Positions 22,842 to 35,300 of a stretch of DNA of 64,000 nucleotides are shown here, in pieces. The notes beneath the pieces were generated by a model, which did not search any database, was not told where the DNA came from, and worked only from the letters and a program-made list of their open reading frames with translations. Source of the stretch: Spinacia oleracea (taxonomy: Eukaryota > Streptophyta > Magnoliopsida > Caryophyllales > Amaranthaceae); assembly GCF_020520425.1 (NCBI RefSeq), contig NC_079487.1, positions 109,154,141-109,218,140 of the forward strand, read 5' to 3'. Each line of letters begins with the position of its first letter. Position 1 is the stretch's first letter. Position numbers and translations under genes: made by a program.

Positions 22842-24891
22842 TCTCTATTATATAAGCCAGCTCCTGAGGTTATTTTAGTAACTTAACTTTTCGTGTCCAC
22901 TTGCAAAAAGACAAAAACACCCTCCATTAGTTGTAAATCGTTGGTACTCCGTACTCGCTTGCTGTGCCTCCATCCCCTCTCATTTTTCTCTCTCCTCACT
23001 TTTCCCCCACCAAAAGAAAACCCTAACCCTAGAAACGACGGCGTCCCAATCGCCTCCCTCCTCAATCGCTTCCCATCGCCGGCCTTGCATCGCCTCCCAT
23101 CGTCGAATTTCTATGGTTACATTTCCTCGCCGCCGTCCCTCACCAAATCGCGTCCCAAAGCAGCGTTAAGGTAGTTTTTTGCGTTTTTTTCCTCTCTCTC
23201 TCTGTCTTTAGCTGAAGAATCATGAGTTTTAATTGGTTTTTTAAGGTTTTGTATTTTCCGATAATCGGAACCCACCATTCACCAAATTCGTGGCCAATTT
23301 CAGATCCCTCGATTACCTTCGTTTCATCACTATTACCGGCGTTTCTGTCATCATCGGCGCAGGATGCGACGGCGGAGGGGAAACGGGGGTTGCCACGGTG
23401 AAGATGACGGCGGGGACAGCTTCGGTGCAGAAGAGTAAAGAGAGTGAGGGTGTTGGAGTGGTGATGATGAAGAAGGTGAAAAGAGAAAGAGGACGGTCTA
23501 CTGCTAAAGATTGGAAAATGCCGCCTTCTACTGCCGGGAAGTGTAGTTCCAGGTTGTTCTTTCTCCTCTGTGATTTAAATTATTTTGTTTTTATTTTTTA
23601 AAATTATGATACTGAAAACTATTTGTTGTATTTGAATTACTCATTTAATTGGGTGTTTTTTCAGGGTTCTTCTCTTTGGTAATTTTTTTGATTTTGATGG
23701 AGTTTGTATTGTACTGCAACTATTTGTTGTATTTGTGTATTGCAGGTATTGATTTTTTGAATGAATTTAGTTGTTGAATTAATTTTCTACAATTTTGAAT
23801 TAATTTAGTTATTGAATTAATTTGTCGAATTGATTAATAATGCTCATTAAAAATCTGTCGAATTTTTGATGCATACATGCCAACAGAACCAAGAAGGTCG
23901 GTATTGTCAGGAAATAAGGTGAGTTCTGATGTGGTGATGTATGTGACAATAAATCACCTGGCATTATTGATTAGTATGCATTTGATATATTTTTGTCTAA
24001 AACAGCTCGAGAACCAAGAATCAATTCTAACATTGTCTCGGTTCTTAAGAGGACTAAAGCTATCAAGGCCCGACTTGAGCGAATGGACCGCGCTACTGCT
24101 GAAAATTGGCGTCTATCTTCTGAATTGGGTGCCCCAATTGATCGGTAAGGAACACTAATCTCGAAACTAATTGGGGTTTGAATTGTTTGTAAGGTTTGTT
24201 CTGCAAAATAAATGTTGTTGCTTTGGTTGGTAATTTAGATGGAAGTTGATATTTTGGCAGAAAATTGGATATTTTGTAGGATTTAATGTTCTAATCAGAT
24301 AAAACCATGATCCAAATGTAGAAATTAATTGGGTTTTTGTGTATGTGTATTTTTATCTATAAGGATATAAATTTGATTTTCAGAAAAACCTTTAATTTTA
24401 AGAGGTCTCTTGAAATAATTAGGGAATTGATTTTTGTTACCAAGTTTGGTTTTCCCAGATTAGCGGGATATCCAGATTAGCGAATTGATTGATAGAGAAG
24501 TCAGTGGTCTCTTGGTTCAAACTTGGTTCCCTATACAGATTAGCGAATTGATTGACTTATATATATCCAGATTAGTGGTCTCTCGGTTCATATCATTTTG
24601 CTAATCGATATTCCCAATATAATTTCTTTGTTTATATTGGTTCAAATCCAGATTATACTTGCCTTGCTTGATAAGAGGAAGGATCATCTCAAGGTAGTTT
24701 GGGGAAAGGTAATAGAAATCATCAACTACAAATCCTTGCATCCGAATTCGTTTACTCACAAGCTAATATGAGTAATATTTTTGGAGAACTCTTTAAAGCT
24801 AATATTGATTTTGGATTACAAACCGTGTAATTACAAATATGTTAAAATTTTGGATTTCAACAATTTTTTTTTTGACAGTAATCTCTATTAT
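22842..24891 (+). mobile_element. Helitron A (5' end; 3' end not located)
   Basis: It starts TCTCTATTATATAAGCCAGC after an A, the classical plant Helitron 5' end. The first 85 bp match the start of Helitron B at 24892 almost base for base. The interior contains gene-like leader sequence (22960-23170: CT-rich, CCCTAACCCTAG, Ser/Pro-rich reading) and exon-like pieces. No own CTRR end was found before 24891, so B may have landed in A, leaving the A 3' end beyond 27440 or lost. No Rep/helicase is present. Confidence 0.7.
23996..24146 (+). pseudogene. Exon-like captured fragment in Helitron A
   Basis: After a T-rich tract and an AG (near 24006) there is an open reading: EPRINSNIVSVLKRTKAIKA, then RLERMDRATAENWRLSSELG and APIDR. 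It is followed by GGTAAGG, a good splice donor. Codon content looks genuine and the piece is charged and helical. A related-looking phrase, RSTAKDWKMPPSTAG, occurs at about 23497-23541. I do not recognise the parent gene. Confidence 0.4.
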
Positions 24892-27440
24892 ATAAGCCAG
24901 CTCCTGAGGGAATTTTAGTAACTTAACTTTTCGTGTCCACTTACAAAATGACTAAAACACCCTCCCACACCCCCGAATACAGCTACTTCCATTCCCACCT
25001 TCCATCAAAACCGTCCACCCAAAAATTTTGCCCCCCCCCCCCCCCCGCAAAAACCTAAATCCCAAAATCTTCAGTTCTCTCTCTCTCTCAAATCAGCTCT
25101 CAGATTTTTTTTTTACGTTTTTTTCCCCTCTCTCTCTCAGATCTTCAGTTCTCTCTTTGATGTATGTAGGATCTCAAATCTTCAGTTATACATTTCTCTC
25201 TCCTAGGGATTTTTTTGTCTTCAAAGATCTCCGCCATCTCACTGCCATTTCCCCTAAACGAAGTCCTTTTGGGGCGGGTATTGGGTCAGATTCTGGCTCG
25301 GGATCGAGGTTGTTGATGAACGGTGGGTTCGGTTTGAGAGAGAGAGGGTGGTTGAGGAGGAAGAAGAGAAGAGTGTGGTGGAGCAGGAAAGAGATTCCGA
25401 TGGTGGTGGGTGGGTAAAGGTGGAGGATCTGACCGTCGGAATGGGTTCGGGTTTGGGATATCCTGGAAATTCGCTTTTTTTTTTGGCAATAATGCCAAGT
25501 TCTTGATGATCGGCGTTGTTTCGTCGCTCCACAGCCTACCAAGCTAAGGTATGTTTCATGGTTGTATTCAAGAAATTGGGGTTTTATAAGTAATTAATTG
25601 ATTATTCGAGATTCGGTAATTAAATGATGCTTTTGATAGAATCTGAGATTTTCAGATGACAGGGATGAAGGTGTGAGTGTTGTTCATCCATGAAATTGAC
25701 ATCTTTAATTGTACTGGAAATGTTAACAAATTAATTAAGAAACCATATTTGTTCAAAGATCGAGCAGGTTTATAAGGTTTATAAGGTAAAGTTTTTATAT
25801 GTTTTCCTTTGTGTAATTTATTAATGAGGCATGTTTGTTTTTTTCCCTTAATTTTTAGTTTTAGTTTTAAATTTGAGGAATTAATTTGATTTTAATTGAT
25901 CATTTTATGGTCCTTTGAGAAAAGAGGTACAAATTATAAAATTTAACGGTTGCTTTGGTAAGGTCCTTTGAGAAAAGAGGTACAGATTATGAAAGATAAC
26001 GGTTGCTTTGGATTAAAGAAAATGACCGAGAAGTCGAGAACTAATTAGTTGGCGCTCCCTTGAGAGAGAAGGTATTGTACTTTACGCATTTTTGGGAGGA
26101 TTGGACTCATATGAGAGGGCAAAGAGAGCGCAATTGGGGTTTAATGATATGGAGAAATGAAGAAAGGAAGAAAGGGCGGGGAATTTGAGTGGATGACTTA
26201 GCGAGCCTTGCCTTCTTGGATAGTGCTAACCTATAGACCAGGAATTTGGTCCTGATTCACTATAAACCAGGAGTGGATGATTTAGTTTAGAAAATGCTAT
26301 GCAAATTCACTGTCTAATTCTGTTAAAATAGTCCAAGAGTGTGCCGGTTACATGCCAAATTTCCGTTCACATGTTGGATCGCAGGAGTAGCACTGAATTT
26401 TCCTAATTTTCTGCATCATTATGCTTACTGTTTATTTCAGAGCTAGCTTGCTGTTTATTTCAGGATGCCTGCTTTTTCATTGAAATGTTTGACAGTTGCA
26501 AATAGTTATGAAACTCTATTTGAAATGTTTGACAGTTGCAAATACTTTCCAATTTGATAATGTGCACGAAAACGCACCTTCTTTATTATAGTTGATGGTT
26601 TTTATGTCAAGTATTGATAATTCAACATTTCTGCAGAAGTCAAATCATTGTGAAGCTAACATCGTTAATGATAGAATGGTTCGTAGTATGAATATGATTA
26701 TGAAGCTGAACCATTGTGAAGCTGAACCAAAAGAAAAAGAAAAAACTATGAATATGACAAGAGGCTCGCCGGCTGTGGCTCATTTAAAACTCGGGTTTTC
26801 TTCAAATACAAGCTCTGATGCATGAACAGAAGGTTACAGAGATGGCATTGCAGCTACATCGTTGAGGTTAGTGGCACCTGGTACCTTTGCAGCGGAGTAA
26901 ACTTCGGTTGTTTTGGATTTGAGCAAATCGATTTTTTATATCCTATTTTCACAATTATCTTAATCAAAGCTGCAGTTCTTAACTATGTTGTTGTACAAAC
27001 AATGGAACACCACAGATGACACCAAACCTGTTCTTCAAGACCCTGCGATTAATCTTCCTCTCTTTCACTAGACCCTGTAATTTGTGAATTAATTTGATTA
27101 TTGTTTTTGTTTGTTTTGGTAGTCATGGAGTTCAGACCCTAGTTGTACAAGCAGTGTTGCGGTTGCCACCATTTCCCTTCAAATCAAATGATCAACTCAA
27201 TTAAGTATTTTAGGATGAATTTTCTTCATGTACGAGTTTTTCAGAGTTTTTTCTTTTCTTTTTATTGTAATTTGCATTTCTGAAATAATAATACAATGAT
27301 TCTCATATGTTCTGAAATAGAAATTGTAATTCCCTCAAACTCCTGTGCCCATGGAGTATATTTTAATGCTAGATTGCAAGTTTATTGATATAATATTTAG
27401 TTTTTAAATATCCGTACGCATCGCGTGCATATAAGACTAG
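24892..27440 (+). mobile_element. Helitron B, non-autonomous, complete ends
   Basis: The 5' end TCTCTATTATATAAGCCAGC follows an A. The 3' end reads CCGTACGCATCGCGTGCATATAAGACTAG and is followed by T, with an ACGC-ATC-GCGT stem 12 bp before the terminal CTAG. These are the Helitron end rules, and the insertion sits between A and T. The 2549-bp interior holds a poly-C run (25031-25046), a leader-like CT-rich stretch, splice-site-like signals near 25548, a 54-bp tandem duplication (about 25910-26015) and a 40-bp one (about 26480-26545). No helicase ORF is present. Directly after it, TCTCTATAAATATAAG could be another Helitron 5' end. Confidence 0.75.
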
Positions 27441-29374
27441 TCTCTATAAATATAAGATATAGTTAACTTTTTTATTTTTCAATTATTGAAAACCAAAATT
27501 AATTTTTATTGTTTCATTTTTAACCGTGTGTTTGTATAATTAACTTAATTAAGAAATTTTGGAGGACTTAATTTTCTAATTTTTTTTCATAACTATTTGG
27601 TTAATTTTGAAAACTAACAATTGTAATGATTTTGAAACTAGTATGGGTCTGTGTTAATGCTCGGGATTTCTATAAATTAGGAAGTAAATAAAATAGTGCA
27701 TTCGATTAAAAATATTTACTTTGTACATTATAATGGTAATAACACAAATATAGAGTAGTTTTGAAGTTAATAAATCAAGGATATATCTACATCTATATGA
27801 GATTTTTTTTAAATGATCTTAGACAATCGAAATGTTGGTAGATGCCTAAGATAAAATGTCATATTCTAATAATGTAGTGTAAATTATATATTGTATGGTT
27901 TAACCATTTGACCAAATTACTTACTTTTCTTTTTATTAAATTGATTAAATATACATCAAACGCAAAATTAAAAATGACGTTTTCTACATTTGTTAGATTG
28001 ATTCGAATTACTTTCCAATTTATTTCATAAATTTTGAAGATTTGTCTCGAAATAGTCTGCCATTATATTTATGTTTTCAAATTTCTACTCTGAAGATATT
28101 CAACCTATTTTTTTTAGTTTTCCTTATTTGTTTGTATTTATATTCCATTCATTTAATATAAAATTTGCTTTTCCTTTTTGTGAATGGTTATATTTCCTTT
28201 TATTGCTAGTTTGAATTCTTTTTTTTTTTTCTTGCTTGATTGAAGCTTTGAGTTGATTACTTGCTTTTTGAGTGGGTGAGATATGGCAATTTACGTGACA
28301 TAGATGAGAATGTAGCATTTGGAGTTTGCTCACCTCTCATTAACCATCACTTTGCTTTAATTATATAGATAACTATTTGACTATAAATAGATCTTAATTA
28401 CTTTTGTATGGAAGTTTTTATTCATGCATTAATTATATATTGATATGAGATTCTTGAACAATAATGACACACTACCTATAAAATTATGGATTCGCCACTG
28501 TACACATGTCATAACCATTGAGATTTCCATCAAGAGAACCATCAATAGGTTCAACAACGAAATGCTAAAAGAGCTAGAGAAGGTGAGTACTACTAGTATC
28601 CTTTGTACTTTGTTTGTAATTACTGCCAAAAAAAAAACAAAAAACAACGAAATGCTAAACAAGGTTTCTAAATTGTGAACGGGTCGGCCCAACCAGAGAG
28701 TACTTAAATGGCTATAAGCCCAATTATTATTGGTAAAATCGTATAAAAACATCAGTAAATGAGATTAGGCTCTTAGATAAACTGTATAACAGTATAAGCA
28801 ACAACCAAATGCCATTACAAAGCCCGTAGACAATAATATTTTGACCCATTGCTGTCACCAAGAAAGACAAACAAAAAATACCAATATTGGGCTTAAGACA
28901 ATTTTTAAAACCAATAAATTTGCAGGTAGAGGCAGGTAGGTTGTCAAAAAATGATCCGATTTGACCGACATTCGCCAAAAAATAAAGTGACCAAAAAAAA
29001 ATTACATGTGTCAATCCGCATGAGCATAATGACCATTCACATAATATAGATGACATTTGGCATCTCCTTTTTTCATGCATCATTTTTTGACATGTGGCAT
29101 CCCCTTTTTTAATTCATCATTTTTTTTTCCAATTTTTTTTTCCAAGTGTATAGAAAAGTGGGACAAGTGTATGTCCAAAAATGAAAACTGAACACTTATA
29201 AGAGAACACTATATATAAGAACTGGACACTTAAATAGAAATGGAGGGAGTATTAGATTGCGATTGGATCGAGTTAGTGTTTTGAAAGCTCTAAATCTGTA
29301 ATTGCATGTTGAGACTCGCGAGTGGTGAAAAAAAGGCATAAATTTAAGGTACTCTTAAAATATGATGTTCAGTA
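27441..29374. other. AT-rich intergenic sequence, no gene seen
   Basis: Both strands lack a convincing coding frame. A lone Stowaway-type right end (AAATGGAGGGAGTA) occurs at about 29238-29252 without a matching left end. Purine-rich (A)n tracts occur at about 28626 and 28990. Confidence 0.4.
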
Positions 29375-29631
29375 CTCCCTCCGTCCCCTAATACTCGACT
29401 CAGTTTGACTTTTTGCATTATTCAAATAATTGACTTTGACCCTATTTTATTTCTACTATATGAAAACAAATGTTAGTATATAATATATTGTTGGCTTTAT
29501 CTTAATATATATTTTCAAAATATTAATATTTTTACAAGTTTTATAATATGTAGTTAAAGAAATTAATGTTTCAAGTTGGACATTGACAAGCGTATACAGT
29601 CAACAGGTCGTGTATTAAGAGACGGATGGAG
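29375..29631. mobile_element. Stowaway MITE, intact
   Basis: The termini CTCCCTCCGTCCCCTAATAC and, on the minus strand, CTCCATCCGTCTCTTAATAC pair over about 35 bp including GACT/GACC-TGTTTGAC-like ends, with TA on both flanks. It is 257 bp, the same family as 322-578. Confidence 0.9.
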
Positions 29632-30311
29632 TATTTTTCTATATACAATCGTATATTTGTGTGTTTTATGAGTAAATGAATAAGTGTGGTCAGTCAAAGT
29701 AGTGAAGTACTCGTAGTAAGTTTTGAATCACGCCATCACGGATTGAACTCAAAAGTTTAAAGCAAAACCAAAAACGGTAACTTTTGTATAAGACCGTCTT
29801 ATCGGAAAGACCACTTTGATTGCTTAATTAATTGGTTCCATTTCTTAACTAATAAGTTTTAGCGTTTAACTAATTAATTTCATTGTTTAACTATTTGATT
29901 TTAGTGTTTAACTAATTAGTTCTAGTGCTTAACTAATTGATTTCATTCTTTAACTTATATGACACCAAGGTGATCTTTTATGTAAGACCGCCTTATATAA
30001 AAGCTTGTAAACCAAAAATCAACCCTTTTACTTGATCAAAATAGAAGAGAATTTTTTAAAAAAATCCTTATTGTATAAATTTAAGAGTTTCCGGTTATGA
30101 TTTTCTAACAAGAGGGCCTCGAGCAAGGTGTATGGGGGATTGTTTTTACTTTTTACTCTCCCAGTCGGATTTGAGTGTTTGTTTTAAAATTGTTGTCCAC
30201 ACCTAAGAACTTATATGAATTGACAAATTTCTGAATAAATAATTAAAAAAAAAAATTGATACACTAGCCGGCTTTTACATATTCTTGTTAGATATTCTAT
30301 AATATAATCAC

Positions 30312-30833
30312 GGTTGCTATACGCAACCTTTAATTACTTTGGCGCACCCCTGTAAAAAATCAGAAATACCCTTTTTAATTCTTTGGTTTCTGTATGAAAT
30401 AGTTAACTATATTTTGTTCAATCTGTATGAAATAGTTAACTCTATTTTGTTCAATCTGTACGAAATAGTTAGTTCCACTATGTTCAATCTATACGAAATA
30501 GCTAATTCTGTTTTGTTCAATCTGTACAAAATGGAAGTGTATATTTCATATAAGTTACATGAAGTGACTCGAAAAAAAAAGAAAAAAACGGATATTACCT
30601 CAATTCCAAGGTCTTCCAATTCAAAAAAAATCGTCCATGTCAATCCAAATACGTATTCTAATTTTATCACATACACGTTACACTAAAAAAAATTCAAGTT
30701 TACGTGAATAAAAATAATAGGGGAAAAGGTTGAGAGAAAACAATAAAAATGGGGGTTAGGTTTTTTTTTCAGAATAAAACAAATGAAAGAAAAAAGGGTT
30801 GCGTTAAGTAAAATCATGCTGCATTTAGCAACC
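30312..30833. mobile_element. Possible TIR element containing a 33-bp repeat array
   Basis: The left end GGTTGCTATACGCAACC and the inverted right end GGTTGCTAAATGCAGC match at 14 of 16 positions. No clear target duplication was found, so this is tentative. The interior holds the array at 30388-30530 and A-rich sequence. Confidence 0.4.
30388..30530 (+). repeat. 33-bp tandem repeat, about 4.3 units
   Basis: Units of the form TGTAYGAAATAGTTAAC followed by TNTATTTTGTTCAATC repeat with increasing divergence. Because 33 is a multiple of three, both strands stay open: the plus strand reads repeats of NLYEIVNSILF, the minus strand repeats of YRLNKIELTIS. No ATG starts the plus frame (it opens at a TTG), so I do not call a gene. 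Confidence 0.75.
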
Positions 30834-31422
30834 CCATATTACATATCATTTTGATCTGACATTTAATTAGGGTTAGACGATTTGACATGAGAGTATAGCC
30901 AAATTTTATCATATCATAAGGGTAGGTTGGAAAGACTTCCAATGTTTTTTCTTCGCAAAACTCTTATTCCGAACCAAAGAAACGACAGAGATGAAGTATA
31001 CGTAGTAAATGATATTTCTACTCACTATTAATAATTTTTGCAAGCAAATGCAAATCTAGCTAGGTAGTAGCATGCATTTAGATGGTCTTTGCTTGTGGGA
31101 AACTAACATACAAATTAAATATGCAAAGCACCAAACTCATAACTACCCGTGAAAATTGGGAACCCAAGTAACACGTACAAGTTGATGTCTCAAAGACAAA
31201 AAAAACAATGACCAAAACACAAGTAATAATACAAGATGATGTCTCAAAGACAAAGACGACGACCAAAGGACAAATTAGCAAGAAAGACAAGCATTGTACA
31301 AAGTGTAGCTACAAATTCAATTAAATATAGAATTATTGTTTATTACTAAAGATTACACTGAATCGGGTCAGATTGGACAAAGGCATGACACGTTTGAACA
31401 CAAAAATCACGGCACATCACAA

Positions 31423-31678
31423 TGTTAGCATTATAGATTGTAATCTAGCTTATGCATTGTAATGATCAATAAGATGATCAAATAACAAGACTGCCTTGCT
31501 GTTATTCGAGCTGATGAGTCAGCACCTATGCTAACCGATTCTTCAAGAATCAGTTACTTGTAATAACTGATTGTAACAAACAGAAGATTCTAGACTTCTG
31601 CTTTCCTATATAAGCTGTAATATGCTGATTAATTAATACAATTACAAATTCCTATTTCCTGAAATCCTAGATCTAACA
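31423..31678 (+). repeat. 5' LTR of the copia element
   Basis: 256 bp, TG...CA, with a CTATATAAGC TATA box at about 31608-31617. It is identical to the 3' LTR except for two substitutions. Confidence 0.97.
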
Positions 31679-31690
31679 TGGTATCAGAGC
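31679..31690 (+). other. Primer-binding site, tRNA-iMet type
   Basis: TGGTATCAGAGC directly follows the 5' LTR, the usual copia primer site. Confidence 0.92.
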
Positions 31691-31947
31691 AGTGTGCTCG
31701 TTCCTGAAAAATTCCGCAGAAATTTTCCAGTTGTTTCCAATTGTCTCCCCCAAACCTTCCTTCCTTTTCTGAGAAATCGATTTGTTCTTCTCACTGATTG
31801 AGAAATTGTTCAAATACCTGCTGATTGCTTCAAATTCTGAGCTGATATCCTTGTGTTTTGATATGGAAAATCGTATTGCAATTGATTGCTTGTTGATCAA
31901 GTTTCTACAACATTCATTTCTGAGATTTCGGTTTTTGATCATTGAAA

Positions 31948-33066
31948 ATGGAAACTGAAAATCATAGCCAGAGAAGATCAGCTTTGCCTCCTAATCAAGA
32001 TCCTGCAAGCATCTTCTACATTCATCCATCTGATGCAAATTCAGTGCAGCTGATTTCATTCAAGTTCAATGGTGAAGGCTACACAAGCTGGAAGAGGTCT
32101 ATGCTGTTGGCCTTGTCTGCAAAGAACAAAATAGGTTTTGTTGATGGCAGCATTGAGAAGCCAGATCCTGGAACACTTGAATGCAAGGCTTGGGATAGGT
32201 GCAATGATTTGGTTTGTTCTCTTATTCTGTGTAATCTTGATGAAATCATTTCTAAGAGTGTGATGTTCCTTAAATCTGCAAGAGCTATTTGGATTGATTT
32301 GGAAGAGAGATTTGTCTTTGCTTCAATGGCACAAATCTACTCACTAGAACAGAAATTGTCTGAAATCAGTCAAGGAAACAAGACTGTTTCTGAGTTTTTC
32401 ACTGAAATTAAGTCAATATGGGATGCAATTGAGGAAGCACATCCTATGCCATATTTCACTTGCAACAACTGTACTTGTAATGTGACTAAAAAATTCTTTC
32501 AGAGACAGCAAGAAAAAATGGTGATGCAGTTCATGATGAAGTTGACTGATCAGTATGCAACAATAAGAGGCAATGTTTTGATGGTGCCAGAATTACCAAA
32601 GGTTTCAGAAGCTTACAGGCTCTTTGCACAGGAAGAAAGACGTCAAGAAGTTTCTCATACAAACAACTCTTCAAAACCAGTTGCTTTTGCTGCTGAGAAA
32701 AGAAGGTTTGGGGGAGACAATTGGAATAATAGAAACAAATCACAGGCAACTGGTTATCAAAGAACAAGTGCTAATAATAAGCAAGGGAGGACAGGTGCAA
32801 ATTACTTATGTACCAATTGTCAAATTCCAGGGCACAGTATTGAGAGATGCTTCAAGATAATTGGATATCCACCAGGTTTTCAGTATAGAGAACACAGAAC
32901 TGCTGCATTATCTCATGATAATCATTCTGATGTTGAACCACCACCATTGCCAAAACCAGAAGCCACTCCAACAATCACAGTTGATCAGTATCAGCAATTG
33001 ATGAGCTTATTACTAAACAACAACAGAATGCAGGAGCTGGAACTGTCAATCAAACCAACAATCTAG
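31948..33066 (+). CDS. gag: Copia gag
   Basis: The ATG at 31948 (after AAA) opens 372 codons. Visible are the DUF4219-like start ([20 protein letters not shown]), the UBN2/gag core ([33 protein letters not shown]) and a CCHC knuckle ([14 protein letters not shown]) near 32814-32855. The frame ends in a TAG at 33064-33066. A one-base change around 33029-33035 would keep it open into the protease frame, so the usual gag-pol fusion is broken here, unless frameshifting is used. It would form the intracellular particle shell. Confidence 0.88.
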   Translation: METENHSQRRSALPPNQDPASIFYIHPSDANSVQLISFKFNGEGYTSWKRSMLLALSAKNKIGFVDGSIEKPDPGTLECKAWDRCNDLVCSLILCNLDEIISKSVMFLKSARAIWIDLEERFVFASMAQIYSLEQKLSEISQGNKTVSEFFTEIKSIWDAIEEAHPMPYFTCNNCTCNVTKKFFQRQQEKMVMQFMMKLTDQYATIRGNVLMVPELPKVSEAYRLFAQEERRQEVSHTNNSSKPVAFAAEKRRFGGDNWNNRNKSQATGYQRTSANNKQGRTGANYLCTNCQIPGHSIERCFKIIGYPPGFQYREHRTAALSHDNHSDVEPPPLPKPEATPTITVDQYQQLMSLLLNNNRMQELELSIKPTI

Positions 33067-33068
33067 CC

Positions 33069-35300
33069 ATGATGGCAGGTAATCTTTGCTTGTTATCTCA
33101 GAATAATTCTAAATGGTTGCTTGATAGTGGTGCTTCAGATCATTTTTGTCATGATTTGTCACAATTTTCTGAGTATAAGTCAATTGAACATCAAGGACAA
33201 TGCATAACCATACCAGATGGAACTAAAGTGGGAGTGAAACATGTTGGTTTTGTACAACTGAGTGATGATATTATACTGAAAAATGTACTTCATGTTCCAA
33301 ATTTTAAGTATAACCTGATATCAGTTCACAAGTTGTGCAAGGATTTGGATTGTGAGATTCATTTTACTCACAATAAATGTTTTGTTTGCTGTCAGAACGG
33401 GAGTTTGATTCCTCTTGGTGATGTCAATTCTGGACTATACAATGTTGGGGAACAAGTACCACCAAAAACAACTTCTGTGCAACCTCATACATGCAACACA
33501 GGTTGCTTATCAGTTGTAGATAATGCTAAGTTGTGGCATCTAAGACTAGGTCATTTGCCTTTTAGTCAGTTGAAGTTAATAATTCCAGATTGTGAAGTCA
33601 AAAGTTGTATACAAGATACTATCTGTCAGGTTTGTCCTGTGTCAAAACAAACCAGACTTAGCTTCCCTCATAGTAGAATCAGTACCTTAGCACCTTTTGA
33701 CTTGATTCATATAGATGTATGGGGTCCACATTCTGTAAAGACTCCTACAGGGTGTAATCGGTTTCTCACTATAGTGGATGACTATAGTAGATTCACTTGG
33801 ATACATTTGTTGAGAAATAAAAAGGATGTTGTTTCTGTTATGACTGATTTTTTAAACATGGTGAAAACACAATTTGGTGTCATGATTAAGTGTATAAGAT
33901 CTGATAATGCCAAAGAGCTGTGTGAAGGTGATATTAAGAAATTGTGTCAACAACATGGAATTTTGAGCCAAACAAGCTGCAGTCATACCCCACAGCAGAA
34001 TGGGGTGGTTGAAAGGAAACACAAACATTTGTTGGAAACTGCTAGAGCCTTATACATTCAATCAAAAGTGCCTGACAGGTTTTGGGGAGATTGTGTTCTC
34101 TGTGCAGCTTACTTGATTAACAGAATGCCATTGAAAGCTATAGATCTCAATACACCTTATTACAGAATGTATGGGAAGCTACCTAATCTGGATCACTTGA
34201 GAACTTTTGGTTGTTTGTGCTATGTTTCCACCTCTAAGGTTGGAAGAACAAAGATGGATTACAGGGCCACACCCTGTGTTTTTCTTGGATATTCCACAAC
34301 ACAAAAGGGTTACAAGGTTCTTGAAGTTGATACCAATAAACAGTTTGTTACCAGAGACATTAAATTTCATGAAAGGCATTTTCCCTTCCACCTTTACCAT
34401 AAACACAAAACACCACTCTCAAACTATACCAATGCCATTTATCTTCCTGCCATTTCTTCTCCCCCAACTTTTGATACACCAGACTTCACTACACCAGAAA
34501 CCACTTTTCCATCCAATGACACACTTTCAAATTCTCCTCTCATCCCAGATTCTCCCATTTCTCCATCACCCAACTCTTCACTTGATTCCATCTCTCTTTC
34601 TGACTCCATTCATGACAATAATCCAGTTCATGACACTATTGTTAATACACCAGACCAGACACATGAATCATTTCCAGTCAGACAATCTTCTAGATCTCAT
34701 AAACCACCATCCTACTTAAAAGATTATAAGTGCTACACAGCTGAAGGTACAGAAAACACACAGCATCCAAGTTACTGGTGTAACTTAGTTTCATATGAGG
34801 CCTTTCCTACTGAGTTTCAAGCTTTCTTATCACTATCATGTGACATAGTTGAACCTCTAAACTATTCTGAAGCTGCAAAGCAACAGTTGTGGGTGGAAGC
34901 TATGAGAAAAGAGTTGCAAGCTTTGGATGACAACTTCACCTGGGAATTGGTAGAATTGCCTAAAGGAAAGAAACCAATAGGATGCAAATGGGTGTTCAAG
35001 GTTAAGTTAAAGTCTACAGGTGAACTAGAAAGGTGCAAAGCAAGGTTAGTGGCAAAAGGGTTCAATCAAAAGTATGGCATTGACTATGAAGAAGCCTTTA
35101 GTCCAGTTGTCAAAATGAGCACTATAAGGTGTTTGATTGCAGTTGCAGCAAGCAAAAACTGGCCTTTGTTTCAACTGGATGTAAACAATGCATTTCTGTA
35201 TGGTGATTTAAAGGAAGAAGTGTACATGAATGTACCAGAAGGTGTTCCTAATCCACAAACAACAAGGTTTGCAAATTGGTCAAATTCATATATGGATTGA
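33069..35300 (+). pseudogene. pol: Copia pol: protease, integrase, start of RT
   Basis: This open frame of 743 codons begins at the gag-pol break. The protease site is [11 protein letters not shown]. The integrase has an [12 protein letters not shown]-type H-H-C-C head, then a catalytic core ([35 protein letters not shown]). RT starts with [20 protein letters not shown] and reaches [21 protein letters not shown] frameshift near 35268 sends the reading to a stop at 35300, before the second RT half. Confidence 0.9.

Noticed and set aside
25028-25542. Pro- and Ser-rich frames on both strands in Helitron B
   Set aside because: They overlap poly-C and CT-rich leader-like sequence; frames on opposite strands are equally long and none shows a domain.
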